Part shown: one piece after another, positions 29,085 to 38,248 of the stretch | How the letters are laid out: every line of letters begins with the position of its first letter | How positions within the stretch are numbered: the first letter of the stretch is position 1 | NCBI GenBank assembly: GCA_903847605.1 | Contig: CAINED010000076.1 | Location: 62,001 to 126,000 of the forward strand | Direction of reading: 5' to 3' | DNA: 64,000 bases | Source of the DNA: an uncultured Hyphomicrobiales bacterium | GTDB lineage: Bacteria; Pseudomonadota; Alphaproteobacteria; Rhizobiales; Beijerinckiaceae | Translations under genes and position numbers: made by a program | Notes under the pieces: generated by a model | What the model saw: only the letters and a program-made list of their open reading frames with translations | Databases searched by the model: none | Told to the model about the DNA's origin: nothing

Positions 29085-30137
29085 ATGGAACGCATAAGAG
29101 TTATTGCGGTCTTCTTGCTTGGTTGCGTCGCATGTAGCCCGGCCCAATCGGATCCAGCGGCATTCTACACCGGCAAGCAGATACAGATGGTGGTCGGCTA
29201 CGGTCCCGGCGGCGGCTACGACGTATATACGCGTTTGCTCGCACGCCATATGGCGGCTCATTTTCCGGGCGGCGCCACGATCGTGGTACAGAACATGCCA
29301 GGCGCAGGAAGCCTGCGCGCTGCTAACTACATAGCACAAGTGGCGCCGCGAGACGGCACAGTCATCGCTGCCATTGATCGTGTATTGCCTTTCGCCGCAA
29401 TCATCTCTGCTGGCGCTTCGTTCCAATTTGATCCGCAAACTCTTAACTGGATCGGGTCGCTATCGAGCTATGAAGATGACGCCTTCATCTTGTGGGCTCG
29501 CAAAGATGGCCCAGCCAAATCTGTAGCGGAGCTTCAATCGCCGGAAGGTAAGCAGCTTCACGTCGGCATTATCGCGGATGGTTCGACCGACGGGGCAGTC
29601 GTGGTGCTGTTGCGGGAGCGTCTGAGGCTGAATATCAAAATGATACCAGGGTATCCTGACAGCAATGCGGCTGCACTGGCGGTTGAGCGAAAAGAAATTG
29701 ATGCAAGGATGGTGGGATTATCGTCTATGGCGTCGTCCCATCCTGCTTACCTGGAGCCTGACTCGCCAGTCTTTGCGGCCCTGGCGTTCGGACGGGCGAC
29801 CCGCCATCCACGATATCCAAACACGCCAACCGCGCTCGAGCTTGCACCAGATGAGCAGACGCGCAAGATGATCGAATTGATGCAAATTCCATATCGCTTA
29901 TCCCGACCATATGTCTCGCCGCCTGATGTCCCTGCCGAAAGAGTGGCTTTCTTGCGAACTGCATTTATGGCCACTGTCTCATCAGAAGCATTTCTGGAAG
30001 AGGCAAAGCGTCTCAGGTTGGAGATTAGTCCCTTGGACGGACAGGCAGTGGCCAGTCTCGTTGAGAGCTTGGTCAATGCGCCCGCTGAAACGCTGACCGA
30101 AATTCGTTCGATGATAAAACAGGCTGGGGTTAGATGA
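29085..30137 (+). CDS. Divergent TTT/Bug-type substrate-binding protein
   Basis: Lipoprotein-like signal (LLGCVACSPAQS), FYTGKQIQMVVGYGPGGGYDVYTRLLARHMAAHFPG; lower GC. Confidence 0.8.
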   Translation: MERIRVIAVFLLGCVACSPAQSDPAAFYTGKQIQMVVGYGPGGGYDVYTRLLARHMAAHFPGGATIVVQNMPGAGSLRAANYIAQVAPRDGTVIAAIDRVLPFAAIISAGASFQFDPQTLNWIGSLSSYEDDAFILWARKDGPAKSVAELQSPEGKQLHVGIIADGSTDGAVVVLLRERLRLNIKMIPGYPDSNAAALAVERKEIDARMVGLSSMASSHPAYLEPDSPVFAALAFGRATRHPRYPNTPTALELAPDEQTRKMIELMQIPYRLSRPYVSPPDVPAERVAFLRTAFMATVSSEAFLEEAKRLRLEISPLDGQAVASLVESLVNAPAETLTEIRSMIKQAGVR

Positions 30138-30315
30138 TATCGTCTCGATCATGAAATTGTTTACCTCGGAATTTTTCAGATTGCAGATTTGCGAATCCTA
30201 GACCGCCGGAATTCTTCCCTTGGCCTATTTGAAGACACGCCCTAAACTTGGTCAAAAGACTTTGCCAAGACACTTGGTCAAGATTCTTGGCCTCACGCCA
30301 TCGGGAACAGTGAGC

Positions 30316-31125
30316 ATGACCGGCAATTTCGTCTGGAACAGCTGGAACGTAAAGAACAATGCGACGGAGGGCCTGCCCCGCCAGATCGCCCCGGGCACCT
30401 GGTGGTTCGGCTGGTGCCTCGTCGTCCGCGACGGCGACCGCTTTTTGCATAACGGCAACAATGCGTTTCTCGTCATCGGCTCGAAGGCCACCATGCTTAT
30501 CGATACCGTGATGCCCATGGGGTGGCCGGAGCTGAAGCGCGATCTCGCGCGCGTGCTGAACGGGCGCAAGCTCGATTACATCTTCGCCACCCATCCCGAA
30601 GCGCCGCACATGGGGAATATCGAGGCGCTGATCGCAGAATATCCGCAGGTCCGCATCATCGGCGACATGCGCAATTACCAGTTGTTTTTCCCGCATCTCG
30701 CGAAACATTGCGATCACATGGAAGCCGAAGACGTCATCGATCTCGGCGACAGGCAGGTGGTGCTGAAGAAAGCGATCATTCACGATCTGCCCAACACGCT
30801 GTGGGCCTATGTGCCCGACGTTCAGCTTCTCTGCGTCGGCGACGGCTATCCCTACACGCATGATCACGAGCACGGCCAGTGCTCGCTGACATCGGAGGAA
30901 CTGCCCTCGCCGATCCGGCCTGAAGACACCAGCGTCGTCATCAGCCGCGCGCTGAACTGGGCGCGCTATGTCGATGCCGGCGCCATCATGGAAGAGCTGC
31001 GCGCCTTTCTTCGCGAGCATCCGGTCAAGCTCGTCGGCCCCTCGCATGGCGGCGTCATCACCAATGTCGAGGAAGTGACCGACATCATGGAACGAGGCCT
31101 TGCGCGTGCGAGGACGCTCGCATGA
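30316..31125 (+). CDS. MBL-fold (flavodiiron/ODP-like) protein, copy 1
   Basis: FIFATHPEAPHMGNIEALIAEYP (HxExPH in place of HxExDH), GDGYPYTHDHEHGQ, GPSHGGVITN. Confidence 0.75.
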   Translation: MTGNFVWNSWNVKNNATEGLPRQIAPGTWWFGWCLVVRDGDRFLHNGNNAFLVIGSKATMLIDTVMPMGWPELKRDLARVLNGRKLDYIFATHPEAPHMGNIEALIAEYPQVRIIGDMRNYQLFFPHLAKHCDHMEAEDVIDLGDRQVVLKKAIIHDLPNTLWAYVPDVQLLCVGDGYPYTHDHEHGQCSLTSEELPSPIRPEDTSVVISRALNWARYVDAGAIMEELRAFLREHPVKLVGPSHGGVITNVEEVTDIMERGLARARTLA

Positions 31126-31949
31126 GCCGCATAACGCGCCTGCACGAGACCACGATAGCGCTCACCGACATCGTGCCGATCGATGAACGCATCACCTGGC
31201 ATGTGCCGGGGCAGCAGGGATTCGAGCCCTACAACGAATATCTCATCGAGAATGGAGACCGCGTTATTCTGATCGATGGCGGCATTGCGCTCCATGCCGA
31301 TTCCATCATCGCCACCTTGCGCGAACAGGTCGGCCGCCGGAAACTTTATCTTTACGCCACCCGCATCGAGCTCGAATGCATCGGCAATTTCGGCCGGTTG
31401 CTCGCAGCCTTTCCGGAAGCCGAACTCGTCACCGCCAACGTTGTGCCGCTGGCGGCGCTGTTTCACATGCCGGATTTTTCCTCGACCAATGTGCCGATCA
31501 CGCACATGTCCATGGGAGACACGCTGGCGCAGTTCGGCTTCCCGCATATCAGGATCTATCAGGGCCCGCTCAGGATGCTCGGCACGAGCTGGCTGTGGGA
31601 CGAACGCTCACGCATTCTCTACACGACCGATTTTTTCAACACGGACATGCTCGGCAACGGCAACGAGAGCATAGTGCGTACGGCGCCGGAGGGAATGCCG
31701 CAGCCCGATCACATCTATCAAACTCTGATCCGCAAGTTCGACTGGCTTCCCGCCGCGGATACCTCGACCATCGAGCGCGACTGGAACGCCTTGTTTGCGG
31801 ACATTGATCCCGTGATGCTTGCGCCCATTCACGGCCGTGTGCAGTCCGGCCCGCTCGTCGTGAAGCGCGCGATTGAGAACCATCGCGTCGCATCCTTTGA
31901 GGAAAGAGGCGCGGACGCCGCACGAGCGCCAGCAACGAGCGTCGTCTGA
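31122..31949 (+). CDS. MBL-fold protein, copy 2 with degenerate ligand motif
   Basis: GFEPYNEYLIENGDRVILIDGG, YATRIELECIGNFGRLLAAFP, LAPIHGRVQSG; 4-bp ATGA overlap with copy 1. Confidence 0.7.
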   Translation: MSRITRLHETTIALTDIVPIDERITWHVPGQQGFEPYNEYLIENGDRVILIDGGIALHADSIIATLREQVGRRKLYLYATRIELECIGNFGRLLAAFPEAELVTANVVPLAALFHMPDFSSTNVPITHMSMGDTLAQFGFPHIRIYQGPLRMLGTSWLWDERSRILYTTDFFNTDMLGNGNESIVRTAPEGMPQPDHIYQTLIRKFDWLPAADTSTIERDWNALFADIDPVMLAPIHGRVQSGPLVVKRAIENHRVASFEERGADAARAPATSVV

Positions 31950-31973
31950 TACCTGCGGATCGTTTTGTAACGC

Positions 31974-33218
31974 TCAAATCGTCGAACGGATGAGATCGCG
32001 CACAACCGGATAAATGTGCCGCTCCCAGCGCTTGCCGCTGAAGACGCCGTAATGGCCGACGCCGACCTGAAGATAGTGCTGCTTCATGTAGGGCCGCAGC
32101 TTCGAACACATGTCATGCGCGGCAAGTGTCTGACCGGGCGCGCAGATATCGTCGCGCTCGCCTTCGACGGTCAGCAAAAATGTGTTGCGAATGGCGGAGG
32201 GATCGACCTTCGCGCCCTTATACATCATGTTGCCGAGCGGCAGATCGCACTTTTGAAACACGCTTTCGACGGTTTCGAGATAGAATTCTGCCGGCAAATC
32301 CATGATCGCAAAATATTCGCGATAGAAAGCCTTGATGGCGTCGGCCTTTTCGAATTCGCCCTCGATGCGATGAGTGAACATGTCGACGAAGGACTTGGCG
32401 TGCCTGTCGATATTCATGCTCATGAACGCTGCGAGCTGCAGAAAGCCGGGATAGACGCGCCGTCCCGCGCCGAGGTGCTGCGACGGCACCACGCCGGTAA
32501 GCTTTTCGGAGAACCATTCGATCGGCTTGGCTGTCGCAAGTTCGTTCACCTTTGTCGGGTTGATGCGCGTATCCATCGGACCGGCCATCAGCGTCATGGA
32601 TGCCGGCTGGTTGTTATCGCGATTGGCGGCCATGACGGCGACCGCCGCCATGGTGGCGACCGTCGGCTGGCACACTGCGACGACATGGGAGCGCGGGCCG
32701 ATCGCGCCGATAAAATCGATGATGACGCTCACATAGTCCTCGAGGCCGAAACCGCCGTGCGACAGCTTGACGTCCCGCGCATTCTTCCAGTCGGTGATGT
32801 AAACGTCGTGGTCGAGCAAGAGCGTGCGCACCGTGTTGCGCAGCAGTGTTGCGAAATGGCCTGACATCGGCGCGACGAGCAGCACCTTCGGCTCGCCTGA
32901 TACACCCTCCTTCGCAAAGCGCAGCAGCGAGCCGAACGGCGTGTCGAGCACGATCTCCTCGCGGACCGGCGCCTTCACGCCATTGATCTCGACCTCCGTA
33001 ATTTCGTAATCGGGCCGCGCGTGGGTAAAGCCCGCCAGCGCGACGAGCTCGTAATAGGCCGCCATGCGCTGCATCGGACCATTGTAGGGAAAACGCCCCC
33101 AGGCCGTGATTATCTCTTCGGCATTCGCCGCCAGCGACCGCACGGGATGCGAGACATCCGCATAGGCCTGGTAGGAATCATACATCATTGCATCCGTCGA
33201 CTGTGCGGGATCGTCCAT
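31974..33218 (-). CDS. phaZ: Intracellular polyhydroxyalkanoate depolymerase
   Basis: MMYDSYQAYADVSHPVRSLA, VLLVAPMSGHFATLLRNTVRTLLLDHDVYITDWKNARDV, LTVEGERDDICAPGQT. Confidence 0.88.
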   Translation of the reverse strand: MDDPAQSTDAMMYDSYQAYADVSHPVRSLAANAEEIITAWGRFPYNGPMQRMAAYYELVALAGFTHARPDYEITEVEINGVKAPVREEIVLDTPFGSLLRFAKEGVSGEPKVLLVAPMSGHFATLLRNTVRTLLLDHDVYITDWKNARDVKLSHGGFGLEDYVSVIIDFIGAIGPRSHVVAVCQPTVATMAAVAVMAANRDNNQPASMTLMAGPMDTRINPTKVNELATAKPIEWFSEKLTGVVPSQHLGAGRRVYPGFLQLAAFMSMNIDRHAKSFVDMFTHRIEGEFEKADAIKAFYREYFAIMDLPAEFYLETVESVFQKCDLPLGNMMYKGAKVDPSAIRNTFLLTVEGERDDICAPGQTLAAHDMCSKLRPYMKQHYLQVGVGHYGVFSGKRWERHIYPVVRDLIRSTI

Positions 33219-33297
33219 TCACCAAGGCAAAGCCCATGCCATTGGCATACGGCTTGCAAAAGCATGGAAAGCGTTAGCGCGGGAGCCCTTGGCAGCC

Positions 33298-33951
33298 ATG
33301 TCGAAAGCGATCCTCACGATCAGCAGCAAAAACTACTCGTCCTGGTCGTTGCGCGGCTGGTTGATGGTCAAACAGGCCGGCATCGACTTCGAGGAAAGCC
33401 TGGTGGCGCCTGATAACAAGGATGCCCGCGCTGAAATTCTGCTGCTGGCGCCCTCGATACGTGTTCCCGCGCTGATCTACGAGGGCATCAAGGTCTGGGA
33501 TACGCTGGCGATCGGCGAATTCGCCAACGAGATCGCCCCGAAAGCAGGCATATTGCCTACGGATCGTCTTCAGCGCGCCCATTGCCGATCGATCTGCGGC
33601 GAAATGCACTCCGGCTTTTCGAGCCTGCGTTCATCGCTGCCGATGAACATCAAGGCCCATTTCCCGAATTTCCGCGTCTGGTCGAAAGCTCAGGCGGACA
33701 TCGCGCGCATCAAGGACATCTGGCAGGAGTGCCTCGACGCTTATGGCGGCCCGTTCCTGTTTGGAAAATTTTCGATGGCGGACGCCATGTACGCGCCGGT
33801 CGTCACGCGCTTTCGGACCTACGATGTCCAGCTCGATGACGAACTCTCCAGTTACATGGATTTGATCTGGACGCATCCCTTCATGCAGGAGTGGATCGCA
33901 GCCGCGCGGCAGGAAGCCGACGATTTCGAGGAACTCGAAGTCGAGTTCTGA
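33298..33951 (+). CDS. Glutathione S-transferase family protein
   Basis: SKAILTISSKNYSSWSLRGWLMVKQAGIDFEESLV...PFLFGKFSMADAMYAPVVTRFRTY. Confidence 0.85.
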   Translation: MSKAILTISSKNYSSWSLRGWLMVKQAGIDFEESLVAPDNKDARAEILLLAPSIRVPALIYEGIKVWDTLAIGEFANEIAPKAGILPTDRLQRAHCRSICGEMHSGFSSLRSSLPMNIKAHFPNFRVWSKAQADIARIKDIWQECLDAYGGPFLFGKFSMADAMYAPVVTRFRTYDVQLDDELSSYMDLIWTHPFMQEWIAAARQEADDFEELEVEF

Positions 33952-33977
33952 TTTCATCCCGCGCGCAATTCCGACGA

Positions 33978-35123
33978 TCAGCTGTAGAGATAGCCGACCG
34001 GCTTCCCCTCGGTGCGAAGCGGACGTAACGCCCGCTGTGTGATGATCTTGCCGCCGAGCGCGTCCACTTCATCGCGTTGAGCGGGAGTCCATCTGCGTAG
34101 GTTCTCGATGCCGGCCATGAGACCGAGGCGAAGGATCTGCGTATCTTCGCCGACGCGGACGAGATCGAGCGCGTTCTTTCCGGCTGTAATCACGTCGCTG
34201 GTTGCGAGTTCGTAGGCCTTGCCGTCGAAATCCTTGAACTCCGCAGAGCCGCGGATGACACGGAACATCGCCACTTCGCCGGTGGCGAAGGCGGTCATGT
34301 CCGCCATGGCTGTCGTGCTTTTCGGCAGGAGGGACTGCCCGCGCGGGTCGGTGGCGATGATGTGGCCGCTCACGAGTTGACCGCTGGGAGCCTCCAGTTC
34401 GAGGTCGCGAATATGCACCGGCCCGTCCGAGCGAACCCCGGCGTCCGCAGGCAACGCTTTGTAGAGCGCCGCCAGCGAAAGTGGATCCTGGTACCAGAAG
34501 CCAGCGCCATCCGGCCTGTCATGCAGCGGATGCGCGCAAGCCGTGCGCGAAGTTTCGGATTCAACGATATCGCAGTCACCGACGATGCTGGGATTGGGAA
34601 ATGTGGTTGGATCGGTGATGAAGGCTTCAATGAACTTGCCTGAATAGCCCATCGTCAGCGCATCGGGGATGCAGGACTGGCCCGTCTTCAAATTCTCTTC
34701 CGTAGGCAGGCCCGACCAGGTGTAAAACAACTGGCGATGGACGATTGCGCTTTGCAGCATCGCCGCGCCCGGCCCGACGTAAAAGAGACGGCCATCGTAA
34801 TCGAAAGTGAAGACGCCCGATGTCACGAGAACAAGCTGGAAGCCGCCGGGCGGCAGATGCAGGTGGAAATCCGTTGGCCCGGTGTCCGGCCGGTAGATTG
34901 GCAGGTTGGTCGCCACTTCGTGCAAGAGGAAGGCTTCGTTATTGGCATGAAAGCCGTTGTCTGCGCGGCTGTAGAGCGCCTGCGGGCGATAGGTCGCCCT
35001 GTAATCCGACTCCACATGGCGGTCGACCGCAACGAATTTCTGCCTGTTCAACCGGATGGGTTCGCCGCTTGGATGCAGGACGCCGCCAAATTTTGGTGAG
35101 ATCGAAGCGTGCTCGTTCATCAC
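33978..35123 (-). CDS. Cupin-like protein (hypothetical)
   Basis: 381 aa; PTDFHLHLPPGGFQLVLVTSGVFTFDYDGRLFYVGPGAAMLQ cupin-like segment. Confidence 0.55.
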   Translation of the reverse strand: MMNEHASISPKFGGVLHPSGEPIRLNRQKFVAVDRHVESDYRATYRPQALYSRADNGFHANNEAFLLHEVATNLPIYRPDTGPTDFHLHLPPGGFQLVLVTSGVFTFDYDGRLFYVGPGAAMLQSAIVHRQLFYTWSGLPTEENLKTGQSCIPDALTMGYSGKFIEAFITDPTTFPNPSIVGDCDIVESETSRTACAHPLHDRPDGAGFWYQDPLSLAALYKALPADAGVRSDGPVHIRDLELEAPSGQLVSGHIIATDPRGQSLLPKSTTAMADMTAFATGEVAMFRVIRGSAEFKDFDGKAYELATSDVITAGKNALDLVRVGEDTQILRLGLMAGIENLRRWTPAQRDEVDALGGKIITQRALRPLRTEGKPVGYLYS

Positions 35124-35185
35124 AATCCCCGTGCGTGGATGCGACGCCGTGCGACTCGTAAGTCAGGCAAATTCAAACGGGTCGA

Positions 35186-35215
35186 GCATCGCACATGAGA
35201 AAAAGTGTGCGATGC
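35186..35215. promoter_or_regulatory. Perfect inverted repeat, candidate operator
   Basis: GCATCGCACA (35186-35195) / TGTGCGATGC (35206-35215), 10-nt spacer, upstream of the 33978-35123 gene. Confidence 0.45.
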
Positions 35216-35336
35216 ACAATAACTTTTTGCAAGGCAATAAAATAAGCATTCACGTTCGAAACTGCCCAGTTTTTAAGTAACGGGTCAGACACGGAGCAAA
35301 CGGATCGTCTTGCGGAATGAGCGGCGTAAGACCGGC

Positions 35337-36296
35337 TTACTTCGTCTTCGCGATCACCTGGCCCCAGCGTTCGCGCTCGCGTTCGATCCACTCGTTCGCC
35401 TCCTTGCTGCCGACAGCAAGGAGTTCGGTCGATATGGCGTTGATACGCGTCTTGAAATCCGGATCGGCGGCGACCGCCAGGCTTTCCTTTTCGATGAAGG
35501 CCTTGATGGCCGGCTCGGTCTTCGATGGCACCAGCAGAATGTTGGTGAAGCGCGCCTCGAAGTCTCGAATGCCTGCTTCACGCGCGGTCGGAACATCCGG
35601 CAGCGCCTCGATGCGGCGATTGGCGGAGACGGCGATGGCGCGTAACGCGCCGGACTTCACATGCGGAACCAATACGCCTGACACGATGAAACTCGCGTCG
35701 ATCTGGCCGCTCACGAGATCTTGAAGGGCGAGCGCCGCGCCGCGATAGGGCACATGCACGCCCTCGATGTCGCTGACCGAACGCAGATACTGAAAGGCCA
35801 TGTGGCCGGGCGAGCCGATACCGGCGGAACCGAAACTCAGCGAACGTTGCTTGCTCGCCGCGACGAGTTCGGGAAACGTGTTCGCATTCACCTTCTGCGC
35901 ATTGACCGCGAGCAGCAGAATGGTTTCGCCTATCATCGAAACGGCGGACAGCGCCGCCGGATCGTAGGTGCGGTTGGGATTCATGTGCGGATTGATGGTG
36001 AAGACCGAATCCGTCGCGAAAAGCCAGGTGCGTCCGTCGGGATTGGCCTTGGCGACAGAGGCCGCTGCGATATCGCCGCCCGCGCCGAGCCTGTTTTCGA
36101 CGACAAAGGTGCGGTTGATGCGCGGTCCCAGTTTCTCGACCATGATGCGTGCGACGCCATCGAGCGGTCCGCCGGCCGCAAAAGGGATAACCAGCGTGAT
36201 CGCGCCTTGCGGCAAGGGATTGTCTTGCGCCAGCGAGGGCAGCGCCGCCGCACAGGCGATGGCGAAGGCGGACAATCCTGCAAACAGTTTTCTCAT
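35337..36296 (-). CDS. TTT/Bug substrate-binding protein
   Basis: MRKLFAGLSAFAIACAAALPSLAQ...ITLVIPFAAGGPLDGVARIMVEKLGPR...HVPYRGAALALQDLVSGQIDASF. Confidence 0.92.
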   Translation of the reverse strand: MRKLFAGLSAFAIACAAALPSLAQDNPLPQGAITLVIPFAAGGPLDGVARIMVEKLGPRINRTFVVENRLGAGGDIAAASVAKANPDGRTWLFATDSVFTINPHMNPNRTYDPAALSAVSMIGETILLLAVNAQKVNANTFPELVAASKQRSLSFGSAGIGSPGHMAFQYLRSVSDIEGVHVPYRGAALALQDLVSGQIDASFIVSGVLVPHVKSGALRAIAVSANRRIEALPDVPTAREAGIRDFEARFTNILLVPSKTEPAIKAFIEKESLAVAADPDFKTRINAISTELLAVGSKEANEWIERERERWGQVIAKTK

Positions 36297-36319
36297 CGCA
36301 GCGCTCCGCCTTTCAGGGC

Positions 36320-38125
36320 TCAATGCTTGTGCTCGTGCGAATGGTCGCGCCCATGGCTATGAGCATGATCGTGGTCATGGGAGTGTCCGTGTGAATGATC
36401 ATGCGTATGATCGTGCGAATGGCCGTGGCCATGCGAATGCCCGTGATCGTGCGCATGTTCCGAGTGGAAATGATCCTCGCGGTGATGGATGATTTCCTTC
36501 GAACGCGGCCCGCGCGGGTCTTCGCTGAAGACGAGCGACTTGATGGTGACGGGCACGGTGTATGAGGGCACGCGCACCTTGCCGAGATCGATATAGTCGA
36601 AATCCATCAGCATCACGCCGTCGATGACGAGGATTTCGGACTTCACGCCGCAATCCTCGCGCAACACCGCTCCGAGCGTCTGCGCCACGTCGCCGTCGAG
36701 CATGATGTAGAGCGGATCGCCGCGCTCGATCTTGTCGGCGAGACCGGCCTTCACCCCTTCTGCGAAAGCGCGCACGCGCTCGTAGGCGGGAATGCCGCGC
36801 CAGCGCAGGGCGAGCGCAAATTCGGCGTCGGCATGTTCGAGATCGAAGGCGGTGCGATGGCTTTTGATCGCCCGCGTAAGCGCCGCGCTGTCGATCTCTT
36901 CCTGATCGGCCTCGTAGGGCGGCAGCACCACTTGCAGATTACGGCGCGGCAACAGCTTGCCCGGTGTCGAGATGTAGCTCGTATTGCCGGAAAGCTGCAC
37001 ACTGTATTCGGACGCGCCGAGCGCGGTCGCGCGGATGCATTCGTGCGCCGGCAGCAGCGGCCACGGGAACTTTCCTGCATCGATCTTGCGCCGGATGGCG
37101 TGGCCGAGCCGGCGGCCCATGTCGCCGAAGTCATTCTGCTCGCGATCGTAAACATATTCGGCGACGCCGCCGGAAAACATCATGCCGGCGATATCGCCGA
37201 AATCGGCGATGGCGTCGGTGAGATAGAGATGTTCGACATCGTGCGGCATGGGGCGCGTGACCAGCGCATCGACGAGCGTATCGGCCATCCTGTCGGCGAC
37301 CTTCTCAAGATCGTCCGGATTGATCGTGTCGCCCAAATTCCAGTCGAATCCGGCGCGCCGCGCATGGGTGCGCCCCGCCGGATCGAGACGAATGATCTTG
37401 CCGTTTTCCGTCACCTGCAAGCGTCCGCCGATATGCACGGCAGCCGTCGCGACCACCTTGCCGGCCTCGATGAGACCGAGTTTCGTCGTGCCGCCGCCGA
37501 TGTCGATGTTCAGCACGCGCTTGCCGAGATCGAGCGAAGCCTTCGATGCGCCGGAACCGTAGGCGGCGAGCATGCTCTCCATGTGATGGCCGGCCGTGGC
37601 GCAGACGAGATCGCCGCTTTGTTCTGACAGCATCGCGGAAATCGCCTGCGCATTCTCGCGCCGCAGAGCCTCGCCGGTGAGAATGACCGCGCCGGTATCC
37701 ACATCGGCCTTGTCGATGCCGCCGTCTTCATAGGCTTTCGCGATAATGGCCTTCAGCTTCTCGTCGTCGATGCGCGTGTCGCTCGCATAGGGCGTCAGTG
37801 CGACAGGCGAGAGATAAAGCTGCTCGCGCGAGACGACGTAGTAGCGGCTCGTCAGTTCCTCGGCGAGGCGGCGCAGGTGAATGCGCGAAAAGATGACCTG
37901 CGTCCCCGACGAGCCGATGTCGATGCCGACGCTGGTGAGATGGACGTTATCCTGAATCCAGAGCGGGTTTTCTTCGAGCGGGCCATCGGTCTCGAACTCG
38001 TCGTGATCATGATCCTCATCGCCCTGATGCTCATGGAACACGTTGCCCATGGTGTGATCGGTGATCGTGTGGCCGCCGGCGGGGAAAATATCGGCCGTGT
38101 CGTCTTTCTTGTTGTCTTCTGCCAT
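36320..38125 (-). CDS. EutA-like (ethanolamine ammonia-lyase reactivase family) protein with His-rich C-terminal tail
   Basis: VGIDIGSSGTQVIFSR and LNIDIGGGTTKLG ASKHA motifs; C-terminus HHREDHFHSEHAHDHGHSHGHGHSHDHTHDHSHGHSHDHDHAHSHGRDHSHEHKH. Confidence 0.85.
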   Translation of the reverse strand: MAEDNKKDDTADIFPAGGHTITDHTMGNVFHEHQGDEDHDHDEFETDGPLEENPLWIQDNVHLTSVGIDIGSSGTQVIFSRIHLRRLAEELTSRYYVVSREQLYLSPVALTPYASDTRIDDEKLKAIIAKAYEDGGIDKADVDTGAVILTGEALRRENAQAISAMLSEQSGDLVCATAGHHMESMLAAYGSGASKASLDLGKRVLNIDIGGGTTKLGLIEAGKVVATAAVHIGGRLQVTENGKIIRLDPAGRTHARRAGFDWNLGDTINPDDLEKVADRMADTLVDALVTRPMPHDVEHLYLTDAIADFGDIAGMMFSGGVAEYVYDREQNDFGDMGRRLGHAIRRKIDAGKFPWPLLPAHECIRATALGASEYSVQLSGNTSYISTPGKLLPRRNLQVVLPPYEADQEEIDSAALTRAIKSHRTAFDLEHADAEFALALRWRGIPAYERVRAFAEGVKAGLADKIERGDPLYIMLDGDVAQTLGAVLREDCGVKSEILVIDGVMLMDFDYIDLGKVRVPSYTVPVTIKSLVFSEDPRGPRSKEIIHHREDHFHSEHAHDHGHSHGHGHSHDHTHDHSHGHSHDHDHAHSHGRDHSHEHKH

Positions 38126-38248
38126 GATTTCCCTGCGCCGGCGCTTGCGCGCTCCCTGCGGCGATTTGGACGCCGATCTCTTGTGCGGGTTCCGTCGCGT
38201 ATCGGGGCGGGAGTGTCAAGCGAGGCCCTGGAAGCAGAAGCGACGGCA

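Noticed and set aside
36330-36480. Repetitive CAT/GTG-rich DNA considered as a CRISPR or tandem repeat array
   Set aside because: It is the coding sequence of the His-rich tail; no regular repeat-spacer structure.
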